Source: Gliomastix tumulicola
Taxonomy: Eukaryota > Ascomycota > Sordariomycetes > Hypocreales > Bionectriaceae
Reading direction: 5' to 3'
Assembly (NCBI GenBank): GCA_001599755.1
Contig: BCHX01000001.1
Span: 3,348,001-3,412,000, forward strand
DNA length: 64,000 nucleotides
The translations under genes and the position numbers were made by a program. The notes beneath the pieces are model-generated. The model had not been told where the DNA came from and made no database searches. It was given only the letters and a program-made list of their open reading frames with translations. Positions 35,565-47,485 of this stretch are shown here, one piece after another. Each line of letters begins with the position of its first letter. Within the stretch, counting starts at the first letter, position 1.

Positions 35565-38500
35565 ATGGGCAACATCAGCAGCAGGCCCGACGACGGGGCG
35601 GCTCTGTACCTCAGAGACCAGAATCGCTGTATGTTGCCTCCCGCGCCTGGTGCGCTCCACGATGGACCGCTCAACGTTCGCCTCACCCGTACGCGGCTAA
35701 CCACGCTTCCTCTCCAGTATCGATATCCTCTTTGGTCGTCACGAACCCGCGCAAGCGCTCTTCAGTAACAGTTACCCCAAATGCATTCCCGGCAAGCAGG
35801 ATGTCCGTTTCGAGGCCCTCAGGCGAAAGCGCTCCTGTGGAGTTTGTGCAGGTATGCTTCTGCTTCTAGACAGCTTCATGGAGCTCTCTGGCAGTTTCAT
35901 GGATGCTAACTCGACCGTCGATAGGACCCTGAGCCCCTCGTGCCTGGAGGGGCACCCGAGTTCCTCCTCAAACTCAACAATGACGACGAACTTATCTTCA
36001 CATTTACTTTCGTTATGCGACAGGCCCCCTCGACCCTAGCCCAAGCCGATTCTCTAGTGCAGATGGCAGACACGAACATCACTGGCCTCACATTCGCTTA
36101 CGCCTCGAACTCGCGTGAGGTCGACAACTTGGTGACTCGCGAATTCCACGCCGACCCCAATCTCCACAAGAACAACAACGTCGACCTCGTCGGTGACTAC
36201 TCAACAAGCGGCAACGCGTCCGTGACGTTCGAGTGGACCTGGAAATGGAAGCCACCCAAGCCTGCAGAAGACAGAGGTGGTGGTTGGAGGAACTCGTGCA
36301 GTGTATGGTCTTCATTCTCTGTGTTGGGCGACCTCGTCTGGACCTGCGATAACTGACGAAACTAGTTTCTCGAGTACGATTCCAGGGCTCATATGTTGCA
36401 CACCCTAGCCAGTTTCTCCTACTTTGTTACGAGTAAGTTCACACTGCGCAGAACATGGTCCCTCCGATACTATCGAGTGATTCAATTTCTAACACTCGGA
36501 AAGGTCCATCGATGCTGTTGAGCTATCCCAGCTCTCCCTCACCACCTTTCCAGCTCGGCTCTCCCCCGAAGATCAGGGTCGCGTCCGCCCAGTCAGTAGA
36601 CTCACGCCTGACCGGAGAAGCTGATGAGCAAGCCTCTCCAATGATTTCAACACACGACCTCCCAGCCATGCCCGCCACTCCGGCCTCCAAAGAGCCAGTC
36701 AAAGTCGATGTGCCGTGCCCCAAGCCCGGCGGCGACGATGTCATAGTCACAGATGATGGACCAGTCTTCCGCGCTGCACTCAAAGCTCTGGAGCAGAAAA
36801 CTGGGAACATGAGGGCGCAAATGAAGAAGGTGCTGAAGCGAGCCGAGCAGGCTCAGTTGGCTCAGAATGACGCCAACCTCGCATTTGCCGGCTTCATCGA
36901 TGCGCTCCGTGAAGCCTCTTTGACAAATGCAAATGCGGTTCGCCCTGCGCTGGAGCACTACTTCGACAAGATTGCTCGCGATATTCTAGCTTACGAGCGT
37001 CTCAACACCGTTAACCTCCAAAAGATCATTATCGAACCAGTGAACAGGCTGTACCAAATCGACATCAAACAAGCTGAGACAAAGAAGCGTGACTTCGAAA
37101 AAGACAGCAAGGATTACTACACTTACGTCTCGCAATATCTTGGACAACGTCAAGACTCCGTCAAGGCTAAGAAGCTTGCCGAGAGCGACTCGAAATATCA
37201 GAGCAAGAGGCGAAACTTCGAGCTGAAGCGATTCGACTACTCTAGCTTCATGCAGGACCTTCATGGAGGACGGAAGGAGCAGGAGGTGCTGTCTCATCTT
37301 ACCAAGTTCGCCGATGCTCAAACAAGGAGTTTTCTTGCAACGGCCAAGAAGATTGAGACGCTGGTACCGCAGCTGGAGGCTCTCTCGAGTGAGGTTCAGG
37401 AAGCCGACAAGGAATACCAGTACCAGAGACGGGAGCGCGAAGAGAAACGCCGCGTGCTAGAGAAGAGCAACACTCCTTACATGGAGCCAGAGCAGGGAAG
37501 CTTGAGCAGCTCGACTCCGTTAGCGATACACGCGAACGGAACTGGTCAAGGGAACATGTCCGACTCAGAGCTGGGGCGAGCAGACAGTACAGGGTCGCAA
37601 TTGAGGGCTGCATCATCTGGCGGCTCAAACTCGGTGGGTCCTGTTTCTGCTGGCGACCTATTATCCAGGTCCCCTGGCAGTCTACAATCCTACATGCCCA
37701 GCCCGGGGGGAGCAGGATCAAAGTTCCGAGGAATTCGAGATCTAGAGGAGCGAGATCCCCATCAATCGGCTTCGACGCAGCGCAAAGAAGGCCTTCTCTG
37801 GTCCCTCAACCGACTCAGTGGGCACGTCGACCCACGAAACCTGAATAAACAGGGCTGGCACAAGTATGTTTCCCACATCGTATCGTTTTGCAAGGTGTGA
37901 ACTAACAGAGCCTTCCTAGGTTTTGGATTGTCTTGGATCAAGGCAAACTTTCAGAATACAGCAACTGGAAGCAGAAACTAGACCTACATATGGAGCCTAT
38001 CGATTTGCGGATGGCCTCTGTTCGTGAGGCGAGAAATGCAGAGCGACGATTCTGTTTCGAGGTGATCACACCAAACTACAAGCGAGTATACCAGGCGACG
38101 TCAGAAGAGGACATGAACAGCTGGATCACATCCATCAACAATGCTCTCCAAAGCGCGATGGAGGGCCGTGGTATTCCAGAGAAGCCTAGCGCTTCAAGGT
38201 CAACTGGTGAATCTTCTTTCAGGAAAGACATTGGGTCCATCCTCACTGGCAAGTCTCAGTCGCTCAGCCATGGCCATCACAGCTCTGGCCACCACCACTC
38301 CAGCTCTTCGGCGGGGATACCTACTCGGAGAACTACGGTTGGAGCACGCCCTACTGCTGTGCGGACGACGAGCTCCGGCTATGATGAGCATCCCGACAGG
38401 CTTCTGCAAATGGTTCGAGACGCCGATCAGGGCAATAGGTGGTGTGCTGATTGCGGATCGGGATCCAAGGTGGAATGGGTGTCAATCAACTTGGGCATTA

Positions 38501-39255
38501 TCCTTTGCATCGAGTGCAGTGGCATCCACCGCTCCCTCGGCACGCACATCAGCAAAGTGCGCTCTTTGACCCTGGACATCAAGTCATTCACCGTCGATAT
38601 TGTCGAGGTTCTGTTGCTTATTGGCAACAGGGTGTCGAATATGGTCTGGGAGGCAAAACTCGACCCGGCACAGAAGCCCGTGTCCCAGGCAACACGAGAA
38701 CAGCGACTCAGGTTCATCACGGCCAAATACGCTGACCGGCTGTATGTGGAGCCCATCTCCTTGACGCTCTCGAGATACCCGACAGCGGACGACACCCTGC
38801 TGGCCGCGATTAAGAAGAACGAGATCCAGCAGGTGCTCTATGCTCTGGCTCTCAAGGCCAACCCCAACGTTGTGGACAAGATGAGGGGCACGCACGCAGT
38901 CTGGCTCGCATTAGCTGCCGCCGATCCAGCATCACCATCGCCGACACCATCTACACCTCAGGATGCTAGCGGCTCGGAGGCCAAGGCTGTGCCGTTCCCT
39001 GTAGCAGAACTGCTGATACAGAATGGAGCGGAGATTCCATCTACCCCTCCTGCATTCCCTCTCGGACGCTGTGCTCAGGTCTATGTGGACCAGAAGCGAG
39101 GCAAAGTAACCGGCAGCAGCTCTGACGACGCTGTGCCCTCCTTGCCTTCTAACATCAGCTCAGGAGAGAGGCTACAGCGCGAGCGCGACGCACGGCTCCA
39201 GAAGCGCGTCAGTGCCGGCGGGAGACTTGCAAAATCGCCGATCCCCGAGAGATAG
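35565..39255 (+). CDS. BAR-PH-ArfGAP protein (Csx2-like Arf GTPase-activating protein)
   Basis: Predicted membrane-bending GTPase-activating protein for Arf GTPases in vesicle traffic. Exons: 35565-35628, 35718-35851, 35925-36302, 36366-36432, 36504-37863 and 37920-39255, about 1,112 residues. After an N-terminal region with EFLLKLNNDDELIFTFTFVM there is a BAR domain (residues about 301-540, long charged helices such as RAQMKKVLKRAEQ), a PH domain (about 643-765, KEGLLWSLNRLSG to MNSWITSINNA), a His/Ser-rich linker and an ArfGAP zinc finger with C843, C846, C864 and C867 in C-x2-C-x17-C-x2-C, followed by the catalytic Arg872 (GIHRSLG). All zinc ligands and the arginine are intact. The frame runs through all six exons, which supports the 67-nt fourth exon. 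The C-terminal third has ankyrin-like sequence (NEIQQVLYALALKANPN). Architecture matches S. pombe Csx2. Confidence 0.93.
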
Positions 39256-41179
39256 GAGCCAAAGTTTTAGGAACGAGTGGCAGGCAAGAGTCTCTGTTTC
39301 GACACGCACGAGGCGACACGGTCACGAAGGACCAAATCGATGAGCAGCGGCGATATTCTTCTCTGTGAAGTGGCAAAGTAATGACGGACTTTGGTGTACG
39401 GATGGTTTATCTAATGAAGGTTTGGTGGGCCGGCCGGCTGGCGCCCAGAGGAGTCTTGGGTAGGCTTTGGATTACCAGTGGCATGGCGGAGGGCTTTCCG
39501 GCTGCCAACAGACCACGGATTGCACATTATGCGGGTTTGGCAGTCTTGTCTTTGGGGTATAGAGGACTAATTGGCAGGTATATGCTACGGAGGCAGAGGG
39601 TGGGTGGCTACAGCACGATTGCCCCCCTTGACGAGGCACGGCAGCTGCACCAGACCCGAGCGATATATACATACATAACGTGGACGTCCATTTTGGATGG
39701 CTGAGGAAGGACACTGGCAAGGAGTTGGAAAGAAGCACTGCATGGTTTTGGCACCCTTTCTCTACGGTACGGATAGTCAGAGCAGACAGTTCTGCATGGG
39801 TAATGGTAATGGGTCATGGTAGGAGGAGCACAAGGGGCCGTTTACGCGCCTGTTGATTCGAGCACTAGGTAGTAGTCACGGAACGATTCTCTATCACTGC
39901 GATAAACCAGCTACGTCATGAATGTCTCTGCAAATACTCCTTCCCGTGCATAAAATACCTCTAGAGGATCTCGTGTGTCGTGTGTCGGGCCAACCAGCAC
40001 ATGCTGAGAACCCCGTGACCAGAACACCATCGTCACATGGCGGTGCATCGCGCGCCCATGCACGAAATAATGACGGAGCTTGGTGGAAGTTGTGCCCGTG
40101 CGATGAAGCAGAAACATGCCCCAATGACACTGAGCCCAGCGTCCCGCTGCTCTCCTCTCCAGCCTTGTGAGGCCCCGGCCTGAGCAATAGCGGCATGTGC
40201 TGGGGACGGGGAGGAGTCAGTTATGCCGGGTCGTGTCAACGGCATCGCGATTGGGGGGGGCCTGGGTTGTTCCCTCTTTTTTCCACCTTCTCTTCCGCTG
40301 TAATTATGCACAGCCTCCGCTCAGGCTGTCCAGCTGGGCAGGGAGACTCGTGAGAGTCGAGGGCTCGAGGGACGGGCCATCTGAGGGTAGCACGAGTTAG
40401 TACGGGGAGAGTATTCGCATTTGGGCAGACGCAGTTGCCTGCTCAGCCCTGAACGAGAGGAGACGGTGCCACAGCCACAGCCGCACCCGCCCTCTCCCTG
40501 CGTTATTACTACTACATACTAGTACCTAGTAGTACTACGACTACCTCTACTACTAGGTATAGTAAAGCGGGCGAGGCCTCTGCAGAGATGGAGGGCAGGT
40601 ACGGTCTCACTACCCCGTGGCAAACGCACGAGAGCCTAGCGGTGGAGGTACTGGCAAGGTACTAGGAGTCCGGGTCCAGGCCGATGACCGATTGCTGCTA
40701 AAGGCAGGGAAAGAGGATCCGGGTACGTGACTTCTCAGTCGCGGCAGGGTCTCGCGGCTCCATAAGTACCGGTACCTACGAACACTGCCTTACCACATTC
40801 ATCATCTCACCGTTGCCGTTCACGCCTCCAAAGGCCCAAGCTCCAGTCATCAGGGTTGAGGCACGAACAACCTGCCAGGTGCGCATTTCGCAAGCGGTGC
40901 TACTATTGTTACAAGTACAAGATCCACCGCGTCCTGGCTCTCTTATACTCCCCCGTCCAGCAGAAATCCTTCGTCCTCCTTGGATCGTTCCCCCGTCAGC
41001 GCCACGAAACCAGGCTGCAGGTCCTCAGAAAACATCGTCATCCCGTACCGTGAATTCGATCGCCTCGACGACACCGCGGCCCGATCCCTACTCGCGTACG
41101 ACCCGCTCCAGGCTCCTGTCGTTACGAATCGCCTCGTGAGGCTGTTGGGGCCGTCTCGCCCGCGCAACCGTCACCAGCG
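39256..41179. other. Intergenic region upstream of the Chk2-like kinase (1.9 kb)
   Basis: No convincing gene. It carries a dense TAC/TAG palindromic cluster at 40505-40562. From about 40800 to the start codon at 41180 the sequence is C-rich and may be a long 5' leader with several short upstream frames (for example one opening at 40813). Confidence 0.5.
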
Positions 41180-43446
41180 ATGCCGCCTCCCAAGGAGAAG
41201 AGTCAATTGAAGAGACCCAGGGTGAGTCCTTCCCGGCCGGGCGCTCTCAGGCTGAAGGCCATTACTGACGTGTCATGACTCCGCGCGCAGGGCTCCCTCC
41301 CCGAAGCCGAGACCGAGTCGAAGAAACCCCGTCGGTCGGAGCGCCTGTCCAAAGACTCGCCTCCCGACAAGACGCCCGTCTCTCACAAGCAGCACCTCCC
41401 ATCCCCCGTCACGCACGCGAGCGAGAACAAGAGCAAGGACACCACGCCCGTCGTCCGGCCCGAGGCGATCAGGACCCCCCATAAGACGGAGGATACCCAT
41501 GAGCTCAGCCATGCGGGCCTGTCCTCGCCGCCGCAGGATACGCAGCCCATGAGTCAGTATGTCGACCAGCATCCTGCGCTTGCGGACGAGGTCGAGGACG
41601 AGGTCAAGGAGGGCGTCTGGGGATACCTGGTTCCCCTCGATGCCAAGTACGGCGACAAGCCCATCGTCATGAAGAGGCGCAGCGCCTGCCCTCTGCCGGA
41701 GACGGTCGAACTGGCGACCAAGGGCAAGGTCACCGATGATAGCAACAAGTCGGCTGCGCTGAAGAACGAGGAGGCGTACGAGCGGACAAAGATCAAGGGG
41801 ATCGCGTCTGGCGGGTACCTCATCGGGAGGCATAATGAATGCGGTAGGTCGACTTGGCCCTTCAGATATGTCTGATCCTCGAGGTGTACTGACTCGGCGC
41901 GCGCACAGATATTGTCGTAAACAACCACATCGTCTCGAACCGGCACTGCCTGATTTTTACGGAAAACAAGGGCTCCGATACGGTTGCCGTTGTAGAGGAC
42001 CTCTCTCAAAACGGCACCTTCGTCAATGAGGCCTACGTCGGTCGGAACCAGCGACGAGAACTTGAGGATCAGGACGAGATCGCGGTCCACGGACAGGCTA
42101 GGTTCATCTTCAGGTACCCGCGTAATCGCGAGACCAGCGCATTCCTTCAACAGTACACGCTCCTGCACAAGCTTGGAAAAGGCCACTTCGCTGAGGTCTA
42201 CCTATGCGTGGAGAAGACGACTGGCCAGCGGTTCGCCGTCAAGATTTTCACCAAGAATCCCGGAATGGATGATAAGTCAAAGACTGAAGGGTTACAACAG
42301 GAAATCGGCGTTCTCATGGGTGTCAGCCATCCCAACGTGCTCTGCCTCAAAGATACTTTCTATGAGAGAGATCGGGTCTATCTGGTCCTCGAGCTGGCGT
42401 CAGAGGGCGAGCTCTTCAATCACATCGTCATGAAGCAGAAGTTGGGCGAGGCCGAGACGCGCAAGCTCTTCGTGCAGCTATTCCAGGGCATCAACTACTT
42501 GGTAAGTCTCATTGCTTAGACACCATTATTATTAGGTGTAATGCTAACCACCTACCACAGCATGAGCGCAACATTGTCCATCGCGACATCAAGCCTGAGA
42601 ACATTCTCCTGGTGGACAAGAACCTGCATGTGAAGCTGGCCGATTTCGGACTCGCCAAAATCATCGGCGAGGAGTCATTTACTACCACACTCTGTGGAAC
42701 GCCAAGCTACGTGGCGCCAGAGATCCTTGCGGAATCTAGGAATCGCAAGTACACCAAAGCCGTTGATGTGTGGTCACTGGGTGTGGTGCTCTACATCTGC
42801 CTTTGCGGCTTCCCTCCTTTCTCCGATGAGCTTTATTCGCGAGACTTCCCGTACACGCTCTCCCATCAGATCAAGAGTGGTCGATTCGACTACCCGTCAC
42901 CGTACTGGGATTCCGTCGGCGACCCAGCGCGTAAGTCCTCCTTCCATCTGCTCACGCCCTCTTCTCCATTACTGACAACTCACAGTTGATCTGATTGATT
43001 CCATGCTGGTAGTGGATCCTGAGAAGAGGTTCACAATCGACCAGTGCTTGTCGCACCCCTGGCTCACACAGACTACCCCAGGCGTCAATGACAGCACTGG
43101 CGGACTGGTCGGAGGCATTGCCGGGCTCGAAGTCAACCGCAGGGCACCTGCTCGAGAGCGCACGCTTCTTTCGACCCTGAACTCGGTCGAGGTGGAGGCG
43201 CAAATTGCTCTTGACAAGCATAAGAACCCTGTCAAGGTCGTCTCCAAGAACAAGAGCCGCATCACCAACGCAACCAAGGAGGCGGGCCCAGCTCAGAACC
43301 GAGCCCCTGGGGAGTTCATGGAGATGGGGGGCAAGGGAGACCAGCAGCTCTTTGGCCATGATGACACAAGCATCTACCCGAGCAACGACACCGCGGCGGA
43401 GCCCAAGAAGAAGCAGAAGCAGAAGGCCAAGGTTAATGGCCGATGA
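41180..43446 (+). CDS. prd-4: FHA-domain checkpoint kinase (Chk2/Cds1 family, PRD-4-like)
   Basis: Nuclear Ser/Thr kinase of the DNA-damage checkpoint; the Neurospora ortholog PRD-4 also links damage and translation stress to the circadian clock. Exons: 41180-41221, 41291-41843, 41909-42501, 42561-42930 and 42986-43446, about 672 residues. The N-terminus is short, basic and rich in SP/TP sites. An FHA domain spans residues about 124-270 (GYLIGRHNECDI, SNRHC, SQNGTFVN), split by intron 2. The kinase domain begins near 281 (LGKGHFAEV), with Lys310 (FAVKIF), HRDIKPEN with Asp405, DFG with Asp424 and the GTPSYVAPE activation segment; all catalytic residues are present. The C-terminal tail is basic (KKKQKQKAKVNGR) and may hold a nuclear signal. 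The start is the first ATG that joins in frame to exon 2. Confidence 0.93.
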
Positions 43447-44201
43447 TGATCTCTGTTATGATCATAGATGATGATGGTGTATGAGCGAGCGTGTACAAGG
43501 TCGGACACCCAATTCCGGCGATGGGTGATACAGGACACCTCTATATATGCTTTTGCTGTATTCTTTCTTTTGGGTACCTCTATTGCGTATATCTGTTTCT
43601 ATTGGTTGGGTTTCCCTCGGCGAATGAGTATTGGCTTTTCTAGGACATCTGCGGCGGAACAAGGATAGATGCCTGGTCTAGTCATCATTGGGACCGGGAC
43701 AAAAGGTGCGATGAGTACTTATTATTATCATTATTATAGGGTTCTACACGGATAGGTTGTTACTTTTGCTGCTATGGGTTAATACAGTTTCAAATTATGT
43801 TGACAAGCCATTGTATTAGTCCACATTGAGTGCATGCTTCATGAGCTCTGAGAGTGAGAGTGAGAGACCAAGACTGAGAGGAGGCAAGAGTGAGGAACGG
43901 CCCGTCATTGATCCGGCATCGCCTGCTTATCTGCTTATCGGCCATCCTGACGAAGCCCACACAACGCCGGCATCAGAAAATTTGGCGGGGTGCAAGTGAA
44001 AGAAGCCCCACTACAGGGCTATTCTGGTCTTCGACCCTCCATACAATATTCGTCTGCTGCAACTACTTCGTGAGCAAGACGGCCGGCCATCAAGACCGAG
44101 TTGAGAGGGAAGGACGACACAAACGACTCAGCAACCGACCACAGCAAAAGCACACACAGAAACTCGAAAATCCCGAAATCCGAACCGAAAAAAAACCAAC
44201 G
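43447..44201. other. Intergenic region between the Chk2-like and eIF3m genes
   Basis: Tandem genes lie on both sides. AT-richer sequence near 43700-43830 probably holds the 3' end signals of the kinase gene. A GAGAGTGA repeat lies at about 43848-43866. From 44080 to the next start codon the sequence is A/C-rich leader. Confidence 0.5.
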
Positions 44202-45638
44202 ATGCCTGCCGCCAAGGCTACCGGGCAGCAGCCCCAACTCGTCTTCGTCGATGGGTCCTTTGACGAACTGGCCCTCGAGATGGCCGAGTACCTCAAGGCC
44301 GAGGAGGCGAAGCAGCTCCTGAGCGGCGACAAGAAGGGCGCCAAGGAGGACGTCCTGGCCAAGCTGGTGGCCGCGTCGACGGGCCTGACGACGGTGCCCG
44401 AGAAGGAGTACACGGCGGCGTCGAACCTGCTCATCCACCTCGTGCTGCAGTCGTCGGACCCCAAGAAGCACCTGCCGGCGCTCTGCAACGTCTTCTCCAA
44501 GCCGCTGTCCGGCTCGCCCGTGCACGGGGCCGGGCTGGCGCTCAACGCGCTCACGACCGTGTTCAACCTGCTCGCGCCCGAGGACCCGATCCGCGCGCGC
44601 GTCTTCATGGAGATCCTCAAGTTCCTGCGGGCGCACGGCCTGTTCGAGGCGCTGAGGCAGTACGTCGACAAGCTGCCCGAGTGGATGGATGCGTGGGGGA
44701 CGGGCGAGGATTTCCAGAGGAAGTTGTACGAGGAGCTGGCGGACGCTGCTCATGAGGCTGGCATGCAAGAGTGAGTGTTCACAACGATACATGAAAAGGA
44801 GGGGGGGGAGGGGGGAACCTCTTTCCCCCGATTGTTTTTTTTTTTTGCCAGATGCGGCTACTAACATAGTCCTTCTTCTTCTTACAGGGAGAGCTATGAG
44901 TTCATCCTCAAGGCTCTGCGGACATATGACGCCGACGAGAAGGACGAGATCACGTCCGAGGACGCCCAGAGACTGTCGCTGCGCGCCATCAAGTCGGCGC
45001 TGCTCTCCAACAGCCACTTCCTCTTCCAGGACCTGCGCGCGATCCCGAGCGTGCAGGCGCTGAGCGACTCGCACCCGGTGTACGCGCAGCTGCTGGACGT
45101 GTTCGCGGAGCAGGACCTCGAGGACTACAACGACTTCAACGAGGAGCACGAGGGCTGGGTGGACCAGCAGAAGCTCGACCACGAGAAGCTGCACCGCAAG
45201 ATGCGCCTGCTCACCTTCGCCAGCCTGGCGGCCGCGACCCCCTCGCGCGAGATCGAGTACGCCCGGATCGCCAAGGCGCTGCAGATCCCCGAGGACGACG
45301 TCGAGATGTGGGCCATCGACGTGATCCGCGCCGGCCTCGTCGAGGGCAAGCTGTCGCAGCAGCGGGGCGTCTTCCTCGTGCACAAGGTCACGTACCGCGT
45401 CTTCGGCACCAAGCAGTACCAGGAGCTCGCCACGCGCGTCGACCACTGGCGGACGACGCTCCAGGGCGTCCTCGGCGTCCTGCGCCAGGAGCAGGCCAAC
45501 GCCAAGACCCAGAAGGACCGCGAGGTGCAGGAGCTGGAGCGCAAGCTGGCCAACGCCGGCGTCGGTGGCGGACAGGGAGGAGGCGGCGGCGGCGGCGGTC
45601 GACGACAGCAGAGGGAGAGGACCGACAATGACGACTAG
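44202..45638 (+). CDS. Eukaryotic translation initiation factor 3 subunit M (PCI domain)
   Basis: Non-core subunit of eIF3, which loads mRNA and the ternary complex onto the 40S ribosome in the cytosol. Two exons, 44202-44770 and 44888-45638, give about 439 residues, the usual size in filamentous fungi. The N-terminal half is all helical (FDELALEMAEYL, HLPALCNVFSKPL). The PCI module lies at about residues 215-385 (KMRLLTFASLAAATPSREIEY, RIAKALQIPEDDVEMWAIDVIRAGLVEGKL, and a VTYRVFGTKQY strand). The C-terminus ends in a coiled helix and a Gly-rich, basic tail. The intron (44771-44887) contains a G-rich run and a T-rich tract before the acceptor. GC3 is very high here, as expected for a strongly expressed gene. 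Assignment is confident. Confidence 0.95.
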
Positions 45639-46486
45639 AGACTTACGACCCGGGATCGGGGACGAGGTCAGGTAAAATGGACATATGCCGAACGAAACGA
45701 AATCGGTTTTCTCTGGTAATGAGGATAACAAAAAGCCAGGGGACTCACCCTGGACAACGGAGAGTGTGGCCACATCCCCCCTCTCGCGTCTTTTCTTTAC
45801 TCTACTTTTCTTTTCTTCTTGTTCATGTCTACTAGTAGCTGCGTCGCATGGGAAAACGACGTCTCTCTCTCTCGCTCTCGACGACTCTACGGGGAAGGGG
45901 GAAAAGGAACGAGAAAGCGAGGGTTGGCGCACGAAATAAGCAGTTCCTCTATTCTCTTACGAAACAAATGAGAGAGTAGGAAGAGGGGCTTGCTTGGTGG
46001 TTCTTTCGGGTGAGGAGGAAATGGCAAATGGTTTAGAAACTAGAAGCACGGTCGAAATGATGCGAACAAAGAGAGACGAAAGCAAAAAACACAAAAGCGA
46101 TTTTCAAAAACGACGGCCCATGAGTGCCAGGTGTTTATACTGAGATGGTCTCTGTAGCTTGTAGAGGTATTCTGTTTCTATCTGTAGGATGTGTATGTAG
46201 TGTAGGTAGGCTGTAGGCATCAAATGGCGATGAATTCCGCCGTGCGACACCCGCGTAATCTCAATCTCTGCTTCTGCTTGCTTTTTTCGTCGTTTATAAC
46301 CCTTGTATATCTTCGGATGCTTGCTTCTCAGCATCGGCATATTCTATTTCCAAAAAGAGAGCGTTCCCTGCGGGAGAAAGGAAGGAAGAGCAACAAACAA
46401 ACAAAAGAGAACATCACCCGCCGCCGCCGCTAATTCCATTTTCATTCAAGGAGAGGCAGACACGGAGGCAGCGCCGCCCGTCCCGC
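45639..46486. other. Convergent intergenic region (0.85 kb)
   Basis: This lies between the 3' ends of the eIF3m (plus) and UMP kinase (minus) genes. It is A-rich on the plus strand, with a CTACTAGTAGC motif near 45828. No gene is visible. Confidence 0.55.
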
Positions 46487-47128
46487 CTAGAAGTCAGCAC
46501 CGAGCCTCGTCGCGAGCGCCTCCTTGGTCTTGGCGAAGACCTCGTCCGGCGTAGCGGTGGCGTCGACCTTGACGACCTTGTCCTGGGTCTCGAAGTAGTC
46601 GACGACGGGCATGCTGGTCTCGACAAAGGTGCGGAAGCGCTTCCGGATGCTCTCGGCGTTGTCATCGGCGCGGCCGCTCGTCTTGCCGCGCTCGAGCAGG
46701 CGGTGCTCCATGGTGGCCTCGTCGCAGTCGTAGAAGAGCACGAGCCGGGCCGGGCAGACCGAGGCCTCGAACTTGTGCGCCTGGTCGAGCTTGCGCGGGA
46801 ACCCGTCGATGAGGAAGCGCGACTTGGCGGCGGGGGTCGCGTCGGCGGACGCCCGCGTCGCCCGCATCGCGTTCTCGAGGAGCTTGATGGTCACCTCCAT
46901 GGGCACGATGAGCCCGTCCTTGATGTAGCTGCGGATCAGGTCGCCGAACTGCGAGCCCGGACGGTCCTGCTCGGCGCGGAGGAGGTCGCCGGCCGAGAGG
47001 TGGGTGAACCCGTACTCGGAGACGAGGTTGGCGCACTGCGTGCCCTTGCCGGCGCCCGGGCCGCCGAGGACGAAGAGGACGGTGACGTCCTGGGGGTCGA
47101 AGGAGGGGGTATCTTCGGTGGCCGACAT
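46487..47128 (-). CDS. Uridylate/cytidylate kinase (Ura6-type UMP-CMP kinase)
   Basis: Transfers phosphate from ATP to UMP/CMP (and more weakly to other NMPs) in pyrimidine nucleotide synthesis. Single exon of 213 residues, the normal size of the short-lid family. P-loop GGPGAGKGTQ at residues 22-31, NMP-binding part FTHLSAGDLLRAEQ, DGFPRKLDQA, and the short lid ERGKTSGRADDN with the catalytic arginines. The start was placed at the ATG in context ACAACCATGTC because the conserved fold begins about ten residues later. The frame stays open for 93 further codons upstream to an ATG at 47407, so a longer N-terminus is formally possible (see findings). Tandem with the MFS gene upstream. Confidence 0.95.
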   Translation of the reverse strand: MSATEDTPSFDPQDVTVLFVLGGPGAGKGTQCANLVSEYGFTHLSAGDLLRAEQDRPGSQFGDLIRSYIKDGLIVPMEVTIKLLENAMRATRASADATPAAKSRFLIDGFPRKLDQAHKFEASVCPARLVLFYDCDEATMEHRLLERGKTSGRADDNAESIRKRFRTFVETSMPVVDYFETQDKVVKVDATATPDEVFAKTKEALATRLGADF

Positions 47129-47485
47129 GGTTGTGTTTTGTGTCTCTGGAGAGGTAGGTGAAGCTCGATAGGACTGTGGGATCGGTCGGCCTTGTAGGAT
47201 AGAGGACAGCTGAGGATGGCAGCAAGAGTAAGTAGGGGAGAGTGCTGTGTCGGAGTCGGTGAGGGATGGAAAGGAGGCGAGCTTGGGAGAAGAGGGGCAT
47301 CGAAATAGGGAGCTGTTGGTTGCTGATAAGGGGTCCTTATCCGATTGAGGGGCACTGGTGACACAAGCTACTACCCTGTAGCATGCACCAATGTGCACCA
47401 ATGTCAACAGCGCCGACTTGGGTATGTAATGTGCCTCTATTTGATGTCTACTAGTACTTATGTACGGATCTATGTCTACAGATAT
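47129..47485. other. Promoter region of the UMP-CMP kinase gene
   Basis: A gap of 357 bases separates the MFS stop codon from the kinase start. It contains a CTACTAGTACTTA motif at 47448-47460 and a repeated CACCAATGT near 47388-47404. No separate gene is visible. Confidence 0.5.

Noticed and set aside
44019..45932. 637-codon open frame antisense to eIF3m
   Set aside because: It is the shadow of a gene with very GC-rich third codon positions; the translation is Leu/Val/Arg-rich without motifs while the plus strand encodes a clear PCI protein.
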